From the NCBI GenBank assembly GCA_017306865.1, contig JAFKHH010000011.1, forward strand, positions 1,224,450-1,288,449: 64,000 nt of DNA, written 5' to 3'. A model generated the notes under the pieces. The model was given only the letters and a program-made list of their open reading frames with translations. It made no database searches and had not been told where the DNA came from. Positions 43,501 through 53,258 of the stretch are shown piece by piece. Positions within the stretch are counted from its first letter, which is position 1; each line of letters opens with the position of its first letter. The translations under genes and the position numbers were made by a program. This DNA is from Filimonas sp. (GTDB taxonomy: Bacteria; Bacteroidota; Bacteroidia; Chitinophagales; Chitinophagaceae).

Positions 43501-43924
43501 GATAAGGTTTATACGGCATGTAAAGCGTATAGAGGTAATGGTTCTGTGCCTCTGTAACGATAGGTGAGTAGTGAGTGGTCGGTTGTGAGTAAGGAATTTA
43601 TGAAGTCGCTATTGCCATTCAAGAATCAATGCCGTTGAAATAAGAAATAAACCACAAGGAGCGCAAGGTAAACTCTTGTGCACTTTGTGATTAATTCAAC
43701 GACATTGATTCACGATTATCGTCTAACGATTCACGCGATAGTAACACCACTGCCGATACACAAACAACCGTTAAACAATAAAACAATGCAACCATTTTTT
43801 AAACCAATCTCAAATCTTCTTTGGTTTATATCGAAATTCTTTTTTTATTTGAAGTCACAGGGAAAATACCGGGTCTGGCGCCGGTCCAATAAAAAACGAC
43901 TACACTCCTATAAACTGCGCTTGC
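43501..43924. other. Intergenic region before the sigma-factor gene, with inverted heptad block
   Basis: GTGAGTA, GTGAGTG, GTCGGTT, GTGAGTA (43564-43591) and TTCACGA, TTATCGT, CTAACGA, TTCACGC (43709-43736) flank CAATGCCGTTGAA / TTCAACGACATTG arms, giving nested fold-back. A frame at 43678-43944 is not coding-like. A hairpin CCGG..CCGG-type (about 43870-43887) may be the leader of the sigma gene. Confidence 0.55.
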
Positions 43925-44530
43925 ATGGAAGAACAACGGCCTGATGGTATTGCCGGTAAAATTATTAGCGAAGAAGAGTTTGAAGAACTATTCATTACAC
44001 ACTATACAACCCTCTGCAACATTGCATTTCAGCTAACAAACGATCGCAACATATCTGAAGATCTTGTACAGGATTTTTTTTACAGCTTCTGGGATGCGCA
44101 TCGCAATAAACTCTTTACTGTCTCCTTTTATGTATATGCTTACAAGGCTGTAAGAAACAAAGCGCTCAATCATCTGCGCGATGATAAACAAGCATTGATC
44201 AACGATGATGTAAATGTCAATGATTTTATCCAAGAAATTTGGCATGACGATAAAGCAGATAAAGAAGCAAAAGAAATTTTATTGTTGCGGCTAGAACGGG
44301 AAATAGAAAACCTGCCGGCAGTGCGAAGGAAAATATTCCTGATGAACAATAAGGATGGATTGAAATACAAAGAAATAGCTGCTGTATTAGGCATATCTGT
44401 GAACACAGTAAAGACACAACTTCGGCTTGCTTTTAGCCAATTGCGTCAATCGTTTTTACTACTGTGGATAATTTTTTTTATAAAAAGTTTAGAAATCCTT
44501 CACCCTTTTTTCATTTTCTGTGTCTTTTAA
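43925..44530 (+). CDS. ECF RNA polymerase sigma factor (FecI-like)
   Basis: 201 residues with sigma region 2 (FEELFITHYTTLCNIAFQLTNDRNISEDLVQDFFYSFWD, ~20-60) and region 4 (LPAVRRKIFLMNNKDGLKYKEIAAVLGISVNTVKTQLRLAFSQLR, ~128-172). It belongs to the Bacteroidota group of ECF sigma factors paired with FecR. The C-terminal tail beyond region 4 is hydrophobic (LLLWIIFFIKSLEILHPFF), a common feature of this group. FecR follows after 13 bp. Predicted to direct transcription of the SusC operon starting at 45787. Confidence 0.94.
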   Translation: MEEQRPDGIAGKIISEEEFEELFITHYTTLCNIAFQLTNDRNISEDLVQDFFYSFWDAHRNKLFTVSFYVYAYKAVRNKALNHLRDDKQALINDDVNVNDFIQEIWHDDKADKEAKEILLLRLEREIENLPAVRRKIFLMNNKDGLKYKEIAAVLGISVNTVKTQLRLAFSQLRQSFLLLWIIFFIKSLEILHPFFIFCVF

Positions 44531-44543
44531 TATAGAGCATCTT

Positions 44544-45707
44544 ATGATTAATGAAGCGAACGACCATATTGATTGGGATAAACTGATAGAACTGATCGAT
44601 GCTGGCCAAATAAATGAAAAGAATGTGCCTTTAACGGAAGAGGAGCGAGAGCTTGTGCGTACATTTTTAGCATTAAAGGCCAGTATGGGTAAGAAGAAGG
44701 AATCTTTTGATACGCTGCATGCATTGTCAAAAGTAAAAGAACGGATAGCGCTTAAGAAAGTAGCAGAGCAACAGGCAAATGTAGTACGCCTGAGAAGGAA
44801 ACGCTGGCTATATGCTGCAGCAGTATTGCTTCCTGTAATAATAGTATCAGCCATTTGGTTGGGCAGGTTGCAAAAGACAGTTACTGTAGCACAACCTGGT
44901 TTAGCTGTAACGCCAGCAAGCGTAAAGCTTACACTAGGCAATGGAAACAAGATAGAGCTGAGCGATAGTAAAAGTGTGGCAGGTAGTAATGGTGCTGCAA
45001 TAGCACAAGTGCAAAATGGAACGCTTGCTTATAATACACAGGCAACAACAGCGGAGGATAAAGCAAAACAAAACCTGCTGGAAGTGCCGCGTGGCAGAAA
45101 GTATAATCTTGTGCTGAGTGATGGAACTAAAGTGTGGCTGAATGCAGAAAGTTCTTTGTCATACCCGGTAGGCTTCCGTGGAAATACGCGAGAAGTAACA
45201 TTAACCGGGGAAGCTTATTTTGAAGTAACACATGATGTAACAAAACCTTTTATAGTGCATACGGCAGAAACTGCTGTGCAGGTACTAGGTACTTCGTTTG
45301 ATGTATCGGCATACAAAGCCGAAGCCACAACCGCAACGCTGGTAGAAGGGAAGGTAAAAGTGAATGTGGGAAAAGCGGAAGTAATACTGCAACCCGGCGA
45401 GCAATCTGTTAGAGAAAAAGGAAGCGATGCGCTAAATAAAAGAGTAGTAGATACAGAAGAGTTTATTGCATGGAAGAATGACCGGCTGCTCTTTAAAAAC
45501 GCATCATTACTTAACATTACGGAACGGTTAGGGCGTGCATATAATTACAACTTTGTGTTTGAAAATGAAGCGTTGAAAAACGCACATTGCACGATCAGTC
45601 TAGTGCAAACGGCGGATATATCATCTATTCTGGAGCACCTTGCCAAAGCAAGAATAATCAACTACTCCATCAAAGGAAACGAAGTGTACATGAGCGAAAT
45701 CAGGTAA
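44544..45707 (+). CDS. FecR-family anti-sigma factor
   Basis: 387 residues from ATG 44544 (a GTG at 44520 overlaps the sigma gene and is less likely). A cytoplasmic N-terminal segment (~1-80), one membrane helix (~84-106, WLYAAAVLLPVIIVSAIWL), the periplasmic FecR domain (~165-265, VPRGRKYNLVLSDGTKVWLNAESSL-type motif) and the C-terminal DUF4974 domain (~310-387, LLNITERLGRAYNYNFVFENE), which contacts the STN domain of the transporter. It holds the sigma factor until the SusC protein signals substrate. Confidence 0.94.
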   Translation: MINEANDHIDWDKLIELIDAGQINEKNVPLTEEERELVRTFLALKASMGKKKESFDTLHALSKVKERIALKKVAEQQANVVRLRRKRWLYAAAVLLPVIIVSAIWLGRLQKTVTVAQPGLAVTPASVKLTLGNGNKIELSDSKSVAGSNGAAIAQVQNGTLAYNTQATTAEDKAKQNLLEVPRGRKYNLVLSDGTKVWLNAESSLSYPVGFRGNTREVTLTGEAYFEVTHDVTKPFIVHTAETAVQVLGTSFDVSAYKAEATTATLVEGKVKVNVGKAEVILQPGEQSVREKGSDALNKRVVDTEEFIAWKNDRLLFKNASLLNITERLGRAYNYNFVFENEALKNAHCTISLVQTADISSILEHLAKARIINYSIKGNEVYMSEIR

Positions 45708-45734
45708 GCAATCTTGATCTATATACTGACACAT

Positions 45735-45772
45735 GTAGGGCCCTGCCTTTGCAGGGCTCTACTACTTTTTTA
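45735..45772 (+). terminator. Strong terminator between fecR and susC
   Basis: A 12-bp stem GTAGGGCCCTGC (45735-45746) / GCAGGGCTCTAC (45751-45762) with loop CTTT and a T-rich tail (ACTTTTTTACT). It separates the regulators from the transporter operon, whose promoter must then lie within 45763-45786 or read through. Confidence 0.85.
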
Positions 45773-45786
45773 CTAATAACCATTTA

Positions 45787-48700
45787 ATGCTTATGGGAAT
45801 TAAACTATGGGGCATGCGCCGAAGGCATGTGCTCAGGGCATTGCCTTTGCTTTTACTCACTGTTTTTGTTGGTGCCTCATCACAGGCACAATCCGTACAA
45901 AAGGAACCTTATGTAAACCTGAATGTAACCAATGCGAAACTCTCCACTGTATTGGAAAATTTACGAAAGCAAAGCGGTTTTGGTTTTGTATATAGTAACG
46001 ATATTATAGTCAATCAACCCGGTATTACAGCTTCTGTTGAGCGAAAAACTTTAAGTGAAGCATTATCCATTGTACTGGAAAAAATGCCCCTCACATTTTC
46101 TATTGATAACAAAGTAGTCTACATAACCAAAAAAGTTGGCGGGGATAAAATAGCTGCGGGGAATAACCAGGAGACAAGAAAAATAAAAGGCGTTGTTACA
46201 GATGAGTCGGGCGCTCCTTTGCATGCTGTATCTGTTGTAGATGTGGCCACGGGCAAAGGGGTGAGTACAAATGATAAAGGCTTTTATGAACTGACGATGG
46301 GTGCGAATGATAGCCGCGTGTCATTCAGCTTTGTAGGGCGGGTTCCCAAAACTATTGCTGTAAAAGATCATCCCACAGGTATAATAGATGTACAACTGTT
46401 GCTGCAGGAAGATGTAGCAGCCGAAGTAGTGGTAACAGGTTTTCAGAAAATTGAAAAAAAGAAGTTTACCGGAGCAGCAGCAAAAGTCACCATGGATGAT
46501 ATAAAACAGGATGGTGTAATGGATGTAGCGCGCATGCTGGAAGGGCGCGTAGCAGGTGTAACGGTAGAGAACGTATCCGGCACATTTGGCGCTGCTCCTA
46601 AAATACATATACGTGGCGCAACCTCTATTTCCGGTATGAATAAACCGCTGTGGGTGGTGGATGGTATAGTGCTGGAAGATATAGTAAGCGTTACCAACGA
46701 TGAGCTTGCAAGCGGTGACCCTACAACCATGCTCGGCTCCTCTGTAGCCGGCATTAACGTAAATGATATAGAGAGTTTTGACATACTGAAAGATGCCTCT
46801 GCAACCGCCTTATATGGCGCACGTGCAATGAATGGCGTAATCGTGATCACAACAAAAAAAGGACGGGCAGGCAAAACGCAGATCAACTACAGCGGTACAT
46901 TTTCCAGCGTACTAAAACCAACCTATCGCAAATACAACATTATGAACTCTGCTCAGCAAATGGGTGTAGACATGGAGTTGTATGATAAAGGATGGCTCAA
47001 TTTTTCCGATGTATCCCGTAGTATCAATGGAGGCGTGTTTGCCAAAGCGGCCGACCTTGTCAGTACATATGATCCCGCTACCGGTAAGTTTGGATTAGCC
47101 AATAACCCCGATAGCATCAGCGCATTTCTTATGCGGTATGCAGGGGCCAATACCGACTGGTTTAATGTACTGTTTAGAAATTCTTTTACGCAAGAGCATA
47201 ATCTTAGCATGTCTTATGGTACGGACAAAGCGCAATCTTACTTCTCTACCAACTTTTACCAGGATAATGGCTGGACAATAGGTGATAAGGTAAACAGGTA
47301 CACCATCAATTTCAATAACACCTATACGCCAAACAAAAAATTGAACCTGGGCTTTAATGCTACAGCCTCTTATCGCCAGCAGGTAGCGCCCGGTACGGTA
47401 GACCGTGTAAGTAATAAAGTGACCGGTGGTTTTGACAGGGATTTTGACATTAACCCATTCAACTATGCACTCACCACCAGCCGTGTCATAACGCCGTATG
47501 ATGAGAATGGTAACCTGGAATATTTCAGAAAAAATTTCGCACCGTTCAATATCATTAATGAACTAAAGAATAATACCCTGCATGTAAATGTATTGGATGT
47601 AAAACTGCAGGGACAACTGGGCTATAAAATAACCAATGACCTCAAGTTTGAGTTTACCGGGGCATTGCGCGTAGTGCAAACATCTCTCGAACATGAGATT
47701 ACGGAGAACTCTAATATGGCAGAGGCCTACAGAGCTGACCAGTCATCTTACGTACGAGACAATAACAAGTTCCTCTACAAAGATCCGGATCACCCCAACG
47801 ACCAGCCGGTAGTAGTATTACCTAAAGGAGGATTGTACAACCGTACCGATAATAAAATGCTGAACTATAGCGTTCGTAACATTCTCACCTATACGAAAAA
47901 TTTTAATAAAGATAATTACCTGAACGTGCTGGGCGGTATGGAGATCAAAGCAACCGACAGGCGTGTATCCAACTTTACCGGTTATGGGTATCAGTACGAC
48001 GGTGGTGGCATTCCGTTTGTAGACCCCAAAGCACTCAAGCAATTGGAAGAAGCCAACTTCAACTATTATGGCATGGGAAATACCAAAGACCGCTTTGTTG
48101 CATTCTTTGGTAACGCCACATATTCTTATAAAAGAAGATATACATTAAATGCAACAGTGAGAGAAGATGGCTCCAACAGCTTAGGTAAATCATCCAAGTC
48201 AAGATGGTTGCCTACCTGGACCGTTGGCGGTGCATGGAATGCTTATTCTGAACCTTCACTGCACAGCTTTATCAGCGCAGCAAAAATAAGCCAGTTAAAC
48301 CTGCGGGGAAGTTATGGTTTGAGCGCAGACTTTGGCGCTGCAAACAACTCCTCTGTTATTCTAAAAACACAAACTACCACACGCCCTACACAGGCAGAAC
48401 AAGAGGCTGGCATTTCACTGATCAGTCTTGAAAATTCCGACCTGACATGGGAGAAAAAATATGAAGCCAACATAGGTCTCGATCTTGGCTTTTTCAGGGA
48501 CAGACTAACCATCACTACAGATATTTATAATAGGAACAGTTTTGACCTCATCAGCATGATACCAACTGCTGGTATTGGTGGACAAATAATGAAGGCCGCA
48601 AACTATGCCGATCTAAAGTCGCGCGGTATAGAGGTAACTGTAGGCGGCAAGATCATACAGCATAAAAATTTCAGATGGCAGGCCAATCTTACGTTCGGAT

Positions 48701-49449
48701 ACAATACAACCAAGATCACCAACCTGAAGAATCAGCCACAGATCAATGATCTGGTGAGTGCGCAGGGTGGTTCGCAAGTGGGCTACCCCGTACGCGCTAT
48801 CTTCTCCATACCGTTTGCAGGACTGGACCCGGCAAGTGGTATTCCTGTCTTTATTAACCAGGCGGGCAACACCAGTGCAGATGTGTTCCTGCAAAGTACC
48901 AATACCAGCAATCTGAAGTATGAAGGCTCAGCCGATCCGTTATACACAGGCGGCCTTACAAACATTTTTACCTATAAAGCTTTCTCGCTAAACATGCTGT
49001 TTGTGTACCAGGCAGGTAACAGGGTACGCCTGTCGCCAGTGTTTAGCGCAAACTATAGTGACCTGAATGCAATGCCAAAAGATTTCATTAACCGTTGGGA
49101 AGCACCCGGCGATGAAAAGATCACCAACATTCCATCCATTAGTGACAGAAGGGCTGTGTATATGCTGAACACCGCTTCGCCTTATGCCAACTATAACATG
49201 AGCGATCTGCGTGTTGCAAATGGAGGGTTTGTACGTCTCAAGACAGTAGCAGTCACCTATAGAATACCGGAGCAGTTTACCAGTGCTATCGGCTTAAGTA
49301 CCTCATCTGTTACGCTTACGGGCAATAACCTGTGGTTGCTTTTTGCAGATAAAAAACTAAAAGGGCAGGACCCGGAGTTTGCTAACTCCGGTGGTGTTGG
49401 GTCTCCGGTATTCACTCAACTGGCCCTGGCATTGAAAGTAGGTTTCTAA
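45787..49449 (+). CDS. SusC-like TonB-dependent transporter with STN signalling domain
   Basis: 1220 residues (ATG 45787 or 45793). Signal peptide to SSQAQ (~36); STN domain ~39-112 (YVNLNVTNAKLSTVLENLRKQ-type, PLTFSIDNKVVYI) that contacts FecR in the periplasm; carboxypeptidase-regulatory-like domain ~128-215; plug ~220-370 with VVVTGFQKIEKKKFTGAA and SFDILKDASATALYGARA; barrel to the C-terminal Phe (ALKVGF). The STN domain and the upstream sigma/FecR genes show that it acts as both importer and sensor. The substrate is unknown, but the associated peptidase-like lipoprotein suggests peptides or protein-linked glycans. Confidence 0.96.
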   Translation: MLMGIKLWGMRRRHVLRALPLLLLTVFVGASSQAQSVQKEPYVNLNVTNAKLSTVLENLRKQSGFGFVYSNDIIVNQPGITASVERKTLSEALSIVLEKMPLTFSIDNKVVYITKKVGGDKIAAGNNQETRKIKGVVTDESGAPLHAVSVVDVATGKGVSTNDKGFYELTMGANDSRVSFSFVGRVPKTIAVKDHPTGIIDVQLLLQEDVAAEVVVTGFQKIEKKKFTGAAAKVTMDDIKQDGVMDVARMLEGRVAGVTVENVSGTFGAAPKIHIRGATSISGMNKPLWVVDGIVLEDIVSVTNDELASGDPTTMLGSSVAGINVNDIESFDILKDASATALYGARAMNGVIVITTKKGRAGKTQINYSGTFSSVLKPTYRKYNIMNSAQQMGVDMELYDKGWLNFSDVSRSINGGVFAKAADLVSTYDPATGKFGLANNPDSISAFLMRYAGANTDWFNVLFRNSFTQEHNLSMSYGTDKAQSYFSTNFYQDNGWTIGDKVNRYTINFNNTYTPNKKLNLGFNATASYRQQVAPGTVDRVSNKVTGGFDRDFDINPFNYALTTSRVITPYDENGNLEYFRKNFAPFNIINELKNNTLHVNVLDVKLQGQLGYKITNDLKFEFTGALRVVQTSLEHEITENSNMAEAYRADQSSYVRDNNKFLYKDPDHPNDQPVVVLPKGGLYNRTDNKMLNYSVRNILTYTKNFNKDNYLNVLGGMEIKATDRRVSNFTGYGYQYDGGGIPFVDPKALKQLEEANFNYYGMGNTKDRFVAFFGNATYSYKRRYTLNATVREDGSNSLGKSSKSRWLPTWTVGGAWNAYSEPSLHSFISAAKISQLNLRGSYGLSADFGAANNSSVILKTQTTTRPTQAEQEAGISLISLENSDLTWEKKYEANIGLDLGFFRDRLTITTDIYNRNSFDLISMIPTAGIGGQIMKAANYADLKSRGIEVTVGGKIIQHKNFRWQANLTFGYNTTKITNLKNQPQINDLVSAQGGSQVGYPVRAIFSIPFAGLDPASGIPVFINQAGNTSADVFLQSTNTSNLKYEGSADPLYTGGLTNIFTYKAFSLNMLFVYQAGNRVRLSPVFSANYSDLNAMPKDFINRWEAPGDEKITNIPSISDRRAVYMLNTASPYANYNMSDLRVANGGFVRLKTVAVTYRIPEQFTSAIGLSTSSVTLTGNNLWLLFADKKLKGQDPEFANSGGVGSPVFTQLALALKVGF

Positions 49450-49472
49450 ACGTGCATCACACAAGTAATAAG

Positions 49473-50969
49473 ATGAACATGAAAAAAATTATTCTTTATA
49501 GTGTACTCATACTCTCCGGCGCCTCGCTGTACGGTTGTAAAAAATTTTTAGAGACATTGCCGGACAACAGGATAGACCTGGATAATCCTGCAAACATAAC
49601 GGTAGATAAAGTCGCAGAGCTATTGGTGAATGCTTATCCTAAAGCGAACTATATGGCTTTTTGTGAAAGTATGTCCGATAATGCAGAAGACAAGCTTGGC
49701 GGCTCTGTTACGCTATCTAATTACGCACCCTATGAATATGTAGATGTAAATAACAACATGTCTCAGGATATGCCTTCCAGTTATTGGACGGAAGCATACA
49801 AAGCAGTTGCACTTGCTAACCAGGCATTGACAGCCATCAGTAAAGTAAGCAATCCTAAAGACTATAGTGCGCAAAGAGGTGAGGCACTTGTAACAAGAGC
49901 CTATGCTCATTTTATGCTGGTAAATTTATTTGCGAAAAGTTATAATCCGTCTACGGCATCCAGTGACATGGGCGTACCTTATGTAACTGCACCGGAAACG
50001 ACGGTGTTTGGGCAATATGACCGGAAGACGGTGGCTGATACATACAATGCCATAGAGCAAGACCTGCTGGAAGGGTTACCCCTCATTAGCGATGATGCAT
50101 ATACAGTGCCCAGGTACCATTTTACCAAAGCGGCGGCCAACGCATTTGCCACACGCTTTTACCTGTACAAAAAGCAGTATGATAAAGCAGTGCTATACGC
50201 TGGCAAAGTATTCCCCAGCGGAAATTTTGCTGCCAATATGCGGCCGTGGCTGACTACATACCAGAAAGCAACTTATTACGATCTGCAACTCATGTATGCA
50301 GCACCTACGGAAAAAGCAAATCTCTTGTTGGTAGAATGTATGTCTAACTGGGGAAACAATTTTCCTTTTTACAGGTTTGGGCTTTCTTCCTCCATCTTGC
50401 AAACCATTTACAGGAAAAATGTAGCCGGCGGCGGCATGGCATATTTGATTTACGGTACTTCATTAGCATTGAACATTCCGAAGTTTTACCCGCACTTTGT
50501 ACAAACAGGGCTGAATGCCAATACAGGATATTACTTCAATACAATACCATTATTCACAACAGAAGAAGTGTTGCTGAATCGTGCAGAGGCTTACGCATAC
50601 CTGGGTAACTATACGGCAGCGCTTGCAGACCTCAACACATTTGCCAGCCAGCGGGTATATAATGGCCTTGATAGCCTGGGCAACATGCGCCCATACGACC
50701 CTGTTGCTAACAGCATTACACCTGCATCACTTACTACCTACTATTCATCCAGCAATACACAGTCCAATATTGTAAATGCAGTGCTGGATTATAAACGTGC
50801 AGAGTTTTTGTTTGAAGGCATGCGCTGGTTCGATGTGTTGCGGTACAACATACAGGTTACACACAAGTATGCGGACTCTACTACGGTATTAAAGCCGGAT
50901 GATCTGCGCAGGGTATTACAGATACCCAATGCAGCAACATTATCAGGCTTGCCTTTAAATCCAAGATAA
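49473..50969 (+). CDS. SusD/RagB-like lipoprotein
   Basis: 498 residues from ATG 49473 (GTG 49452 and ATG 49479 are alternatives). Lipobox LYGC; SusD fold with RGEALVTRAYAHFMLVNLFAKSY near residue 130 and a C-terminal DYKRAEFLFEGMRWFDVLRYN motif. It forms the binding lid of the SusC protein encoded just upstream. Confidence 0.95.
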   Translation: MNMKKIILYSVLILSGASLYGCKKFLETLPDNRIDLDNPANITVDKVAELLVNAYPKANYMAFCESMSDNAEDKLGGSVTLSNYAPYEYVDVNNNMSQDMPSSYWTEAYKAVALANQALTAISKVSNPKDYSAQRGEALVTRAYAHFMLVNLFAKSYNPSTASSDMGVPYVTAPETTVFGQYDRKTVADTYNAIEQDLLEGLPLISDDAYTVPRYHFTKAAANAFATRFYLYKKQYDKAVLYAGKVFPSGNFAANMRPWLTTYQKATYYDLQLMYAAPTEKANLLLVECMSNWGNNFPFYRFGLSSSILQTIYRKNVAGGGMAYLIYGTSLALNIPKFYPHFVQTGLNANTGYYFNTIPLFTTEEVLLNRAEAYAYLGNYTAALADLNTFASQRVYNGLDSLGNMRPYDPVANSITPASLTTYYSSSNTQSNIVNAVLDYKRAEFLFEGMRWFDVLRYNIQVTHKYADSTTVLKPDDLRRVLQIPNAATLSGLPLNPR

Positions 50970-51003
50970 CTGTTGATTTTTTGCAACGAGTAAAAGCTTA
51001 TAC

Positions 51004-51855
51004 ATGAAACTTAAAACCATTATAACAACTGTTTTTCTGATCAGTCTTTTTGCTTCCTGTAAAAAAGAAGACCTGACCTATGATATGCCTGCAATGGGAG
51101 GTAACCAGATCCAGCCATTGCCGCTAGACCTCTGGATCAGGGACACGCTGAATATTCCGTATAACATAAGTGTGAAGTATAAATGGGATGCCTCTGAGCT
51201 GGACTTGTATAAAACACTTGTGCCACCGATGGAACAAAATATTATACCTGTATTGCAGGCAGTGAATAAGGTATGGGTTAGTTGCTATATACAAGAGGCC
51301 GGGCTTGATTTCTTCAAAGAGTTTTGCCCCAAGCAGTTTGTACTGGTAGGCAGTGCCAATTATGAAACAGATGGTACGACCATATTGGCAACTGCCGAAG
51401 CCGGCAGAAAGGTGGTGTTGTATGATGTAAACAACTTTGATAAGACAAGTGCAACGTCTGTAGTCAAATTGCTGCATATTATTGAGCACGAGTTTACGCA
51501 CATCCTTCACCAGCATGTAATGTATCCCACAAGCTACAAACTGGTTACGCCGGGGGCATATACAAGCGCATGGAAAAACTTTACCACGCTGCAGGCAAAC
51601 AACCAGGGATTTATTACACCGTATGCAATGAATACGCCTGACGAAGACATTGCAGAAATGGTAAGTACTATGCTTACTACAGACCGGTCTAAGTATGATG
51701 CCATGATCAATGGCATTGTCACTGCAAGTGCGCGGGACGCTCTGCGAGCTAAAGAAAGTATTATAGTGGGCTATTTCAGCGACGTATATGGTATAGACTT
51801 TTATAGCCTGCAAAGCAGGACTGTGGCAGCTATAAAATATGTAACAACGCACTAA
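51004..51855 (+). CDS. Substrate import-associated zinc metallohydrolase lipoprotein (Peptidase_Mx1-like)
   Basis: 283 residues, lipobox FASC at ~20. It carries the zinc-protease motif HEFTH (H162, E163, H166) and a downstream DEDIAEMVSTML segment that fits a third acidic ligand. This matches the HExxH lipoproteins that are repeatedly encoded next to SusC/SusD pairs (Peptidase_Mx1, substrate import-associated zinc metallohydrolase). It may cut peptides or glycopeptides at the surface for import by SusC; direct proof of activity for the family is limited. Confidence 0.92.
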   Translation: MKLKTIITTVFLISLFASCKKEDLTYDMPAMGGNQIQPLPLDLWIRDTLNIPYNISVKYKWDASELDLYKTLVPPMEQNIIPVLQAVNKVWVSCYIQEAGLDFFKEFCPKQFVLVGSANYETDGTTILATAEAGRKVVLYDVNNFDKTSATSVVKLLHIIEHEFTHILHQHVMYPTSYKLVTPGAYTSAWKNFTTLQANNQGFITPYAMNTPDEDIAEMVSTMLTTDRSKYDAMINGIVTASARDALRAKESIIVGYFSDVYGIDFYSLQSRTVAAIKYVTTH

Positions 51856-51903
51856 TAAAACGGCATGGGCTAATTAACTAAAACTATCTAAAGGAACCGG
51901 AGC

Positions 51904-53217
51904 ATGAATAAAATATTGTTTTTAATGATAGCAACAGCGCTACTGCTTGCAGGGTGTAAAAAAGACTATGATAAGTCTGTCTTTGATCAGTCTGCGCAAG
52001 ACCGTACGCAACAGATGTTGCAGAACTACCAGGCCACACTTACATCCTCACCTTATGGGTGGCTTACCTATATTTTTCCTGCAGGTGCCGGGCCGGTAAC
52101 ATTCTACTTTAAGTTTGACACTACGAATCGTGTTGTGAACTATTGTGATATTAGTGCGAGCGCAGCAAAGACACCCCTGGAGAGCAGCTACCGCTTACAA
52201 AGCCTGCAAACAACCACGCTCATCTTTGATACTTATAGCTACCTGCACATACTGGCAGACCCTAATCCGAATGTAGCGGGTGGCACAGCCGGGCAGGGAT
52301 TGAAGTCAGACTTCGAGTACTATCTCAATAGTGTAACAGACGACACCATAAAAATGGTAGGCGTAAAAAATAATGTGCAGGCAGTAATGATGCGCGCCAC
52401 TGCTGCACAGGCAGATGCATTTGCTACGGGTAAGGTGGGAGGAATGATCACTGATATTTATACTTATATAACAGCGCCAAATTCTTCTTTCCATTTTACA
52501 TTGCCCGATAGTACGCTTATAGGGATAGATATATCCGGCAGGCTTGCCACATTTAAGGTGCTGTCGCCAGACGGGAAAACGGTACAAGGCTTAAACGTTC
52601 CCTTTAGTTTTAATGATGTAGGGCTTCACTTACCCGCAGCATTTGTGTACAACGGTAAAGCCATGCAGGATATTTATTGGGACAAAGCAAACGGTATATT
52701 CTTTATTATGCTTGATGGGAAGCGGATAAATATATATCCTGGCGCTCCGCTCTTCCCGTTATATCCTTCATTTGGCTCCGTTTATAACCGCATATATGTG
52801 ACGGAGACACCCAGTGATGGTTCTTCAACCTCTTTTGCCACCGCGTACCAGCAAATGATTGCAAGCATAAAGAGCAGCCTGCAATCAAATCTGTTTGATA
52901 TGAACTTTGTAATGAGCGCACTTACCAATAAAATGAGCATTGTTGTAAGGGCTAAAGCTGTCAGTAACGCAAATATTGCATATACCTCTACAATCAATTA
53001 TAAAATAACCTATGATGGAACGAAGTTAAAGTTTACCTATCAGTCCGCCGATCAGAATGGGCTAGCCATCTACCCGTATATGCAAAGTGTGCTGAACTAT
53101 ATCAATAATGACAACTTTAAACTGGAGTATTATCAATCACCAACACAAGGGCTTCTTGGCAGAATGACCAGTCTGGACCATGGTGATTTTTATTTCACCG
53201 GCATACTGTCTCAGTAA
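51904..53217 (+). CDS. DUF4302-family lipoprotein
   Basis: 437 residues with lipobox LLAGC. It starts with the DUF4302 pattern DQSAQDRTQQMLQNYQATLTSSPYGWLTYIFP and continues with beta-rich sequence to the C-terminus. DUF4302 proteins accompany SusCD/metallohydrolase operons and are presumed surface binding proteins; no activity is known. It lies 48 bp after the metallohydrolase gene in the same operon. Confidence 0.88.
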   Translation: MNKILFLMIATALLLAGCKKDYDKSVFDQSAQDRTQQMLQNYQATLTSSPYGWLTYIFPAGAGPVTFYFKFDTTNRVVNYCDISASAAKTPLESSYRLQSLQTTTLIFDTYSYLHILADPNPNVAGGTAGQGLKSDFEYYLNSVTDDTIKMVGVKNNVQAVMMRATAAQADAFATGKVGGMITDIYTYITAPNSSFHFTLPDSTLIGIDISGRLATFKVLSPDGKTVQGLNVPFSFNDVGLHLPAAFVYNGKAMQDIYWDKANGIFFIMLDGKRINIYPGAPLFPLYPSFGSVYNRIYVTETPSDGSSTSFATAYQQMIASIKSSLQSNLFDMNFVMSALTNKMSIVVRAKAVSNANIAYTSTINYKITYDGTKLKFTYQSADQNGLAIYPYMQSVLNYINNDNFKLEYYQSPTQGLLGRMTSLDHGDFYFTGILSQ

Positions 53218-53258
53218 CGGTAACTGTATCGTAAAACAACATCATTAACCAGGCATTT

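Noticed and set aside
43501..43924. Riboswitch or thermosensor upstream of the sigma gene
   Set aside because: Fold-back is explained by the inverted heptad block; no known riboswitch consensus could be seen.
43678..43944. 88-codon plus-strand frame before the sigma-factor gene
   Set aside because: It begins in heptad repeats, has no protein-like composition and overlaps the start of the sigma gene.
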